The notes under the pieces are model-generated. The model worked only from the letters and a program-made list of their open reading frames with translations, was not told the origin of the DNA and did not search any database. Of a stretch of DNA of 64,000 bases, positions 59,440-64,000 are shown piece after piece. Source of the DNA: Segatella copri (GTDB lineage: Bacteria; Bacteroidota; Bacteroidia; Bacteroidales; Bacteroidaceae); assembly GCF_026015625.1 (NCBI RefSeq), contig NZ_JAPDVG010000001.1, forward strand, positions 1,612,001-1,676,000, in the 5' to 3' direction. Numbering within the stretch: position 1 is the stretch's first letter; every line of letters begins with the position of its first letter. The position numbers and the translations under genes are program-made.

Positions 59440-59946
59440 TTAAAGAATAAGGACTCTGACCTCAGCATTCGCCATTTTCTCAATCTGGTTCATCGGACGT
59501 TTATAATAAACACTCTGGATAGCCTTGTTGATGATGCCATGCCCCACAGCAAGAACGGTCTGGTCAGGATAAGTAACCTTGAGCCAGGTAAGGAAATTCT
59601 GGGCTCTTGATTTCATCTTTTCCAGCGTCTCTATGTTGTCCGGCCAATCCTTTGGGTCCTTCGGCAGGTCAGGGATGAATTTGCCCGTAAAATCGCCCCA
59701 ATCGCGCTCTCTGAGCAAGGGAGTGGTGACAACGGGATGCGAGCCGGCGATAATTTCACAGGTCTGTATACTGCGATAGAGATCGCTCGATACGAAAACA
59801 CCGATAGGTGTACCCGCCATTTTCCTGGCCACTTCCTCAGCCTGCTCAATACCTTTCATATTGAGTTTTCCCGGTGTTTGTCCCTGCATAATTTGCGCCT
59901 TGTTATCCACCGTTTCACCATGGCGCACCAAATATAATTTTGTCAT
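59440..59946 (-). CDS. histidine phosphatase family protein
   Basis: A 168-residue phosphoglycerate-mutase-like phosphatase. The catalytic LVRHGET (6-12) and the second histidine in VLAVGHGIINK are visible, with RERDWGDF between. The substrate is unknown. It shares a promoter with the SDR gene downstream. Confidence 0.9.
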   Translation of the reverse strand: MTKLYLVRHGETVDNKAQIMQGQTPGKLNMKGIEQAEEVARKMAGTPIGVFVSSDLYRSIQTCEIIAGSHPVVTTPLLRERDWGDFTGKFIPDLPKDPKDWPDNIETLEKMKSRAQNFLTWLKVTYPDQTVLAVGHGIINKAIQSVYYKRPMNQIEKMANAEVRVLIL

Positions 59947-60068
59947 TGTCTTTACTTTTTCCGTCTATATCAAAAATGAGTTTTTACTTTTCCTAAGTCT
60001 ATACTCCAGACATAGTTTTTACTTTCACTAAGTCTCTTTCCAAGACATCATGATTCTGATTTTGCTTA

Positions 60069-60076
60069 CAAAATTA
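60069..60076 (-). promoter_or_regulatory. -7 box of the histidine phosphatase/SDR operon
   Basis: TAATTTTG on the minus strand, about 120 nt before the ATG at 59946. Confidence 0.4.
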
Positions 60077-60193
60077 CGGCTTTCTATCGAGACCAACAAA
60101 TAATTTGCGTTAAATATAGCAATAATTAGCGTTAAATATAGCAATAATTTAAGTTTATATAAAAAACTTCTTGCTAGTTTCGGATTTCTTTCG

Positions 60194-60201
60194 TAACTTT
60201 G
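60194..60201 (+). promoter_or_regulatory. -7 box of the DUF308/PBP operon
   Basis: TAACTTTG. It overlaps the alternative upstream start at 60199 and so favours the ATG at 60229. Confidence 0.6.
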
Positions 60202-60228
60202 CCCCGAAATAACAAAATCAGTTTTAGT

Positions 60229-60882
60229 ATGAAGGTAATACACAGTTCAATATTCCGCGCAGTATGCGCCATCATCGTAGGAGTCCTGCTCATCCAATAT
60301 CGTGAGCAGACCGTCACCTGGATAACCGTCGCCATCGGTGTCTTGTTTTTCCTTTCAGGTGTCATCTCCCTTGCCAGTTATTGGGCAGCCAAGCGCAATG
60401 CAGAGAAGATGCAGGGTCAGATTCTGTCCGATTCCAATGGTAAGCCTATCATGGGCATGATGCCTAAATTCCCGCTTGTGAGCGTAGGCAGTCTTATTCT
60501 GGGATTGCTGCTTGCCCTGATGCCTCAGGTGTTTATCGCCTGGCTGATGTTCATCCTGGCATTCATCCTGATTCTGGGTGCTCTGACCCAGTTTGTCAAT
60601 CTGGCTTCAGCAGCTAAGATGGGACGCGTAGGCATTCTCTTCTGGCTCTTCCCTTCAGCCCTTCTTCTGCTGGGGCTGCTCGCCATCATCAAGCCTTCAG
60701 CCATCGCCTCTGCTCCTCTTTTCATCATCGGTTGGGGTATGCTCATCTATGGAGTAGTAGAGCTTCTCAACGCCTTTAAAATCTCCAATAACAAGAGAAT
60801 CTGGCTGAAAAACCAGCAGCAGCAGAAACAGGATTCAAAGGAGATTTATGTGGATGTAGAGGAAGTGAAGAACGAAGAGTAA
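60229..60882 (+). CDS. DUF308 (HdeD-like) membrane protein
   Basis: A 217-residue inner-membrane protein with about six helices in DUF308 repeats (IFRAVCAIIVGVLLIQYREQ at the start, GWGMLIYGVVELLNAFKISN near the end). Function is unknown; HdeD in E. coli relates to acid stress. Start MKVIHSS is selected because the promoter box covers the longer start. PBP1A follows by 27 nt. Confidence 0.8.
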   Translation: MKVIHSSIFRAVCAIIVGVLLIQYREQTVTWITVAIGVLFFLSGVISLASYWAAKRNAEKMQGQILSDSNGKPIMGMMPKFPLVSVGSLILGLLLALMPQVFIAWLMFILAFILILGALTQFVNLASAAKMGRVGILFWLFPSALLLLGLLAIIKPSAIASAPLFIIGWGMLIYGVVELLNAFKISNNKRIWLKNQQQQKQDSKEIYVDVEEVKNEE

Positions 60883-60909
60883 AACAACGAAATCATTATA
60901 TCATCATAT

Positions 60910-63459
60910 ATGAATAAAATTAAGTCTCTCTTTGCCTGGTTATGGCAAAAGTTTCGCGCATTCTGTACCTGGTACAAAGGATTGTATCAGGGCAGGGCGT
61001 GGTATACCAAGACCCTCGTTGCCTTGGCAAGTTGTATAGTCGCCTTCATCTTGTATCTGGGCGCAGTAGATATCAACTTCTTATGGCTCTTCGGCAAGTC
61101 ACCTGGCTATTTCTCAGGCATCCTGGACCCACAGACCTCAGAGGCCTCTGAAATCTATTCGGCTGATGGAAAGCTCATCGGCAAGTATTTCAACGAAAAC
61201 CGTACTCCGGTAGAATATGATGAGGTAACACCTGATTTCTTCAAGGCACTGGTAGATACCGAGGATGAACGATTCTACAAGCATATCGGTATCGACCCTA
61301 TCGGCGTGTTTGCTGCTGCCAAGGATGCACTCCTCCATCATAACGGGCGCGGTGCTTCTACCATCACACAGCAGCTGGCGAAGAACATGTTCCGTGTACG
61401 TTCGCAATATTCTACCGGTTTGCTGGGCAAGATTCCTGTACTCCGCCTGCTCATCATCAAGAGCAAGGAGTGGATCATCGCGGTTAAACTCGAAACGGTG
61501 TTCAGCAAGAAGGAAATCATCACCATGTATGCCAATACGGTAGATTTCGGTAGCAATTCCTATGGTATCAAAACCGCTGCGAAGACCTACTTCAACACCA
61601 CCCCTAAGGAGTTGACCACCGGTCAGGCTGCCGTGCTCGTGGGCATGCTCAAGGCTACCACCTACTACAACCCACGCACCAACCCGGAGAACAGTCTTGC
61701 ACGCCGCAACACCGTATTATATAATATGGTGACACATGGCGATCTCTCAAAAGACAGATACAATGAACTGAAAGATGAGCCTATCAAGCTCGATTTCAAG
61801 GTAGAAGAAAACTACGACGGACAGGCTAAATACTTCCGTGAGGCAGTAGCCAACTACCTGAAAGACTGGTGTAAAGACGAAGGTTACGACCTCTATACCA
61901 GCGGTTTGAAGATTTATACCACCATCGATACCCGCATGCAGAAGTATGCAGAAGATGCAGCCCGCAAGCAGATGAAACAGGTACAGCAGAACTTCAACAA
62001 CCACTGGAGCATCCGCCGTACCCAGGCAGGCAAAGGCAACTGGATGGGTCAGGATCCTTGGCAGGATGAGAACCACAACGTGATACCAAACTTCATCCAG
62101 GGCATCGCCGAGCGCCAGCCATTCTACAAGGCATTGATAGCCCGCTTCCCTAACAATCCCGACTCAGTAAACTATTACTATAAGGAGTGGATTCACCCGG
62201 TTAAGGTATTCGATTATGACAAGGGCAGCATCACGATGAACATGACATCAGAAGACTCCATCAAGTATATGACCACCTTCATGCACTGCGCCTTTGTAGC
62301 CATGGAGCCACAGACCGGAGCAGTAAAGGCATGGGTGGGCGATATCGACTTCGACCACTGGAAGTATGACAAGGTTACAGCCGAGCGCCAGCCTGGTTCT
62401 ACCTTCAAGCTCTTTGTTTATACCGAGGCAATGAATCAGGGTTTAACCCCTTGTGACAAGCGTCGCGACGAATATATCTCTATGGAGGTATACGATAAGA
62501 AGAAGCACGAGATGACCACCTGGCGTCCATCCAATGCCAATGGTTCGTTCTCGGGCGACAGCATCCCATTGAAGAGTGCCTTTGCCAAGAGTATCAACTC
62601 TGTGGCTGTAAGATTAGGACAGGAGATGGGCATCAAGCGCATCATCGAGACAGCTAAGAAGATGGGTATCAACAGTCCGCTGGATGACACCCCTTCTCTC
62701 GCCCTCGGTTCCAGCGATGTCAACCTTCTGGAGATGGCATGCGCCTACAGCACCATTGCTAACAATGGCAAGCACCACGACCCGGTATTGGTTACCAAGA
62801 TTGTAGACCACGACGGTAAAGTGGTTTACGAGGGCCCTACCGATTCCGAGCAGGTGATACCTTACAAGAGTGCCTTCCTCATGCAGCAGCTCTTACAGGG
62901 CGGTATGAAGGAGCCGGGAGGTACATCCCAGAGTCTCTGGGGCTATGTAGGCAACTACCGTGATACCGAGTTCGGTGGCAAGACAGGTACCACCAATAAC
63001 CACTCCGATGCCTGGTTCATGTGTGTGAGCCCTAAGCTCGTAGTTGGTGCCTGGGTAGGAGGCGAATACCGCTGTCTCCACTTCCGCACCGGAGCCTTGG
63101 GTCAGGGATCCAGAACCGCTCTTCCTGTGTGCGGTTACTTCCTCCAGAGTGTCTTTGGCGACCCAGCCTTCCAGCAGTATCACGGCAAGTTTGACAAGCC
63201 ACAGGACAGCGATATCACCCGCGATATGTACATCTGTGCAAGCTATGCACCAAAGCCAAAGGTAGATACCACCAAGGTAGACAGTACCGCCTTCCAGGAA
63301 GAGATCGTTCTCGATGACGAAGGCAACCCTATCATCCGCGAGGTTCCTGCCAAGAAGGCTGAAAGCGAATCTGCCAACGGTACAGCCACCACAGAAGAAA
63401 AGAAAGAGAAGAAGAAGGCCAAGCCAACGGAGCAGCCTGTCAACTTCGATGATCTTTAA
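60910..63459 (+). CDS. bifunctional penicillin-binding protein 1A (transglycosylase/transpeptidase)
   Basis: An 849-residue class A PBP building peptidoglycan. One N-terminal membrane helix (about 34-52). The glycosyltransferase has EDERFYKHIGIDPIGV (118-133) and GASTITQQLAKNMFR. The transpeptidase has the nucleophile in RQPGSTFKLF (SxxK), KSINS (SxN) and GGKTGTTNNHSDAWF (KTG). The C-terminus is a Lys/Glu-rich low-complexity tail. Downstream of the DUF308 gene in one transcript. Confidence 0.95.
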   Translation: MNKIKSLFAWLWQKFRAFCTWYKGLYQGRAWYTKTLVALASCIVAFILYLGAVDINFLWLFGKSPGYFSGILDPQTSEASEIYSADGKLIGKYFNENRTPVEYDEVTPDFFKALVDTEDERFYKHIGIDPIGVFAAAKDALLHHNGRGASTITQQLAKNMFRVRSQYSTGLLGKIPVLRLLIIKSKEWIIAVKLETVFSKKEIITMYANTVDFGSNSYGIKTAAKTYFNTTPKELTTGQAAVLVGMLKATTYYNPRTNPENSLARRNTVLYNMVTHGDLSKDRYNELKDEPIKLDFKVEENYDGQAKYFREAVANYLKDWCKDEGYDLYTSGLKIYTTIDTRMQKYAEDAARKQMKQVQQNFNNHWSIRRTQAGKGNWMGQDPWQDENHNVIPNFIQGIAERQPFYKALIARFPNNPDSVNYYYKEWIHPVKVFDYDKGSITMNMTSEDSIKYMTTFMHCAFVAMEPQTGAVKAWVGDIDFDHWKYDKVTAERQPGSTFKLFVYTEAMNQGLTPCDKRRDEYISMEVYDKKKHEMTTWRPSNANGSFSGDSIPLKSAFAKSINSVAVRLGQEMGIKRIIETAKKMGINSPLDDTPSLALGSSDVNLLEMACAYSTIANNGKHHDPVLVTKIVDHDGKVVYEGPTDSEQVIPYKSAFLMQQLLQGGMKEPGGTSQSLWGYVGNYRDTEFGGKTGTTNNHSDAWFMCVSPKLVVGAWVGGEYRCLHFRTGALGQGSRTALPVCGYFLQSVFGDPAFQQYHGKFDKPQDSDITRDMYICASYAPKPKVDTTKVDSTAFQEEIVLDDEGNPIIREVPAKKAESESANGTATTEEKKEKKKAKPTEQPVNFDDL

Positions 63460-63463
63460 ATTT

Positions 63464-63560
63464 AGTTAATAATTTATAGTTTATAGCGGCTACACCGTTT
63501 AGCAAGAAGGCGATTTAATGTGGCTTATGCTATAAACTATAAATTATAAACTATAAATTA
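63464..63560. repeat. dispersed A/T-palindromic intergenic element, copy 2
   Basis: In reverse orientation it matches 58507-58599: outer TTTATAGTTTATAG palindromes and core GCATAAGCC...TCTTGCTAAACGGTG. It fills the gap between the PBP1A stop and the next ATG. Confidence 0.75.
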
Positions 63561-63566
63561 AATACA

Positions 63567-64000
63567 ATGATTGATCTCGACAACCCGGAGTTGCAGAATG
63601 CACTCCAAATCATACAGTTTACCCGTCGTTCGCTTTTTCTTACCGGAAAGGCGGGGACGGGTAAATCTACTTTTTTACGTTATATAGCCGCCAATACCAA
63701 GAAGAAACATATCATTCTTGCCCCAACAGGCATTGCGGCCATCAACGCCGGAGGAAGCACGCTCCACAGCTTTTTCAAGCTTCCTTTCCACCCGCTGCTG
63801 CCCAACGACAGCATGTATTCCGTCCGCAACATCCGCAACACCCTGAAGTATAATTCAGAGAAGATAAAGATTATACGCGAGGTAGAGCTCATCATCATCG
63901 ATGAGATCAGTATGGTTCGTGCCGATATCATCGATTTCCTGGACAAGATATTGCGGGTATATTGCCGCAACATGCGAGAGCCTTTCGGGGGCAAGCAGCT
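63567..64000 (+). CDS. PIF1-like ATP-dependent helicase, N-terminal part
   Basis: The first 144 residues of an SF1 helicase; the gene runs off the right edge. Walker A GKAGTGKST (27-35) and Walker B IIIDEISM (about 109-116) are present, along with motif Ia (APTGIAAINAGGSTLHSFF), which is characteristic of the PIF1/RRM3 group. Such proteins unwind DNA, and in Bacteroidota often carry HRDC or helicase C-terminal domains, unseen here. Confidence 0.85.
   Translation, partial: MIDLDNPELQNALQIIQFTRRSLFLTGKAGTGKSTFLRYIAANTKKKHIILAPTGIAAINAGGSTLHSFFKLPFHPLLPNDSMYSVRNIRNTLKYNSEKIKIIREVELIIIDEISMVRADIIDFLDKILRVYCRNMREPFGGKQ

Overview
The window looks like a chromosome segment of a gut Bacteroidales bacterium, most likely Prevotella/Segatella (copri-like). 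The reasons are the recurrent Bacteroidota promoter (TTTG, about 20 nt, then TAnnTTTG) in front of most genes, near absence of Shine-Dalgarno sites, a SusC/SusD polysaccharide utilisation locus (PUL) with a hybrid two-component regulator, a T9SS C-terminal sorting tail, DUF5606, DUF6377, YajC-YbbR-CoaE gene order and IS/intron types typical of the group. Species assignment is inference from memory of family resemblance, not from a search.

Layout. 0-0.9 kb: a frameshifted small antitoxin-like gene, a 65-bp tandem repeat and REP-like palindromes. 0.9-7.7 kb: a restriction/defence island (McrB GTPase and McrC-like nuclease, convergent with a PLD-nuclease/DEAD helicase and a Nudix hydrolase). 7.8-9.4 kb: an internally deleted IS4-type transposase and an ORF-less group II intron sitting directly behind a rho-independent terminator. 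9.4-25.9 kb: a PUL predicted to degrade beta-1,6-galactan/arabinogalactan side chains (SusE-like lipoprotein, SusC, SusD, two GH30 enzymes, GH35 beta-galactosidase) with a divergent hybrid two-component sensor (HTCS) that is split by a G10 tract. 26.0-31.6 kb: an accessory cassette of very small ORFs, a BT4734/DUF3987 primase-helicase-like protein, a DUF5675 protein and a BRO/KilAC antirepressor, bordered and split by large palindromes. 31.9-54.4 kb: mostly core genes (MATE pump, nusB-yajC-ybbR-coaE-DUF5606 operon, rplY-pth-S4 operon, an outer-membrane barrel protein, a TonB-receptor-like protein, aroB, menC-menE, GNAT-nitrilase, a PCMD-BamA-phosphoethanolamine transferase operon, rfbD-rfbB). 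55.1-58.5 kb: a DUF6377 regulator gene interrupted by a complete IS1182-type element. 58.6-64 kb: SDR dehydrogenase, histidine phosphatase, DUF308 membrane protein, penicillin-binding protein 1A and the start of a PIF1-like helicase.

How it works together. In the PUL, glycan would be bound and imported by the SusE/C/D proteins, cut by secreted GH30 endo-galactanases, and trimmed by the GH35 exo-enzyme; the HTCS would sense an oligosaccharide and activate the operon. Two promoters of this locus share a 21-nt-spaced direct repeat at an identical distance from the -7 box, which is the best candidate for the HTCS operator. The G10 tract suggests that the regulator, and so the whole locus, may be switched on and off by slippage, unless it is an assembly error.

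No tRNA, rRNA or CRISPR array was recognised. Promoters are called by eye from the TAnnTTTG pattern.
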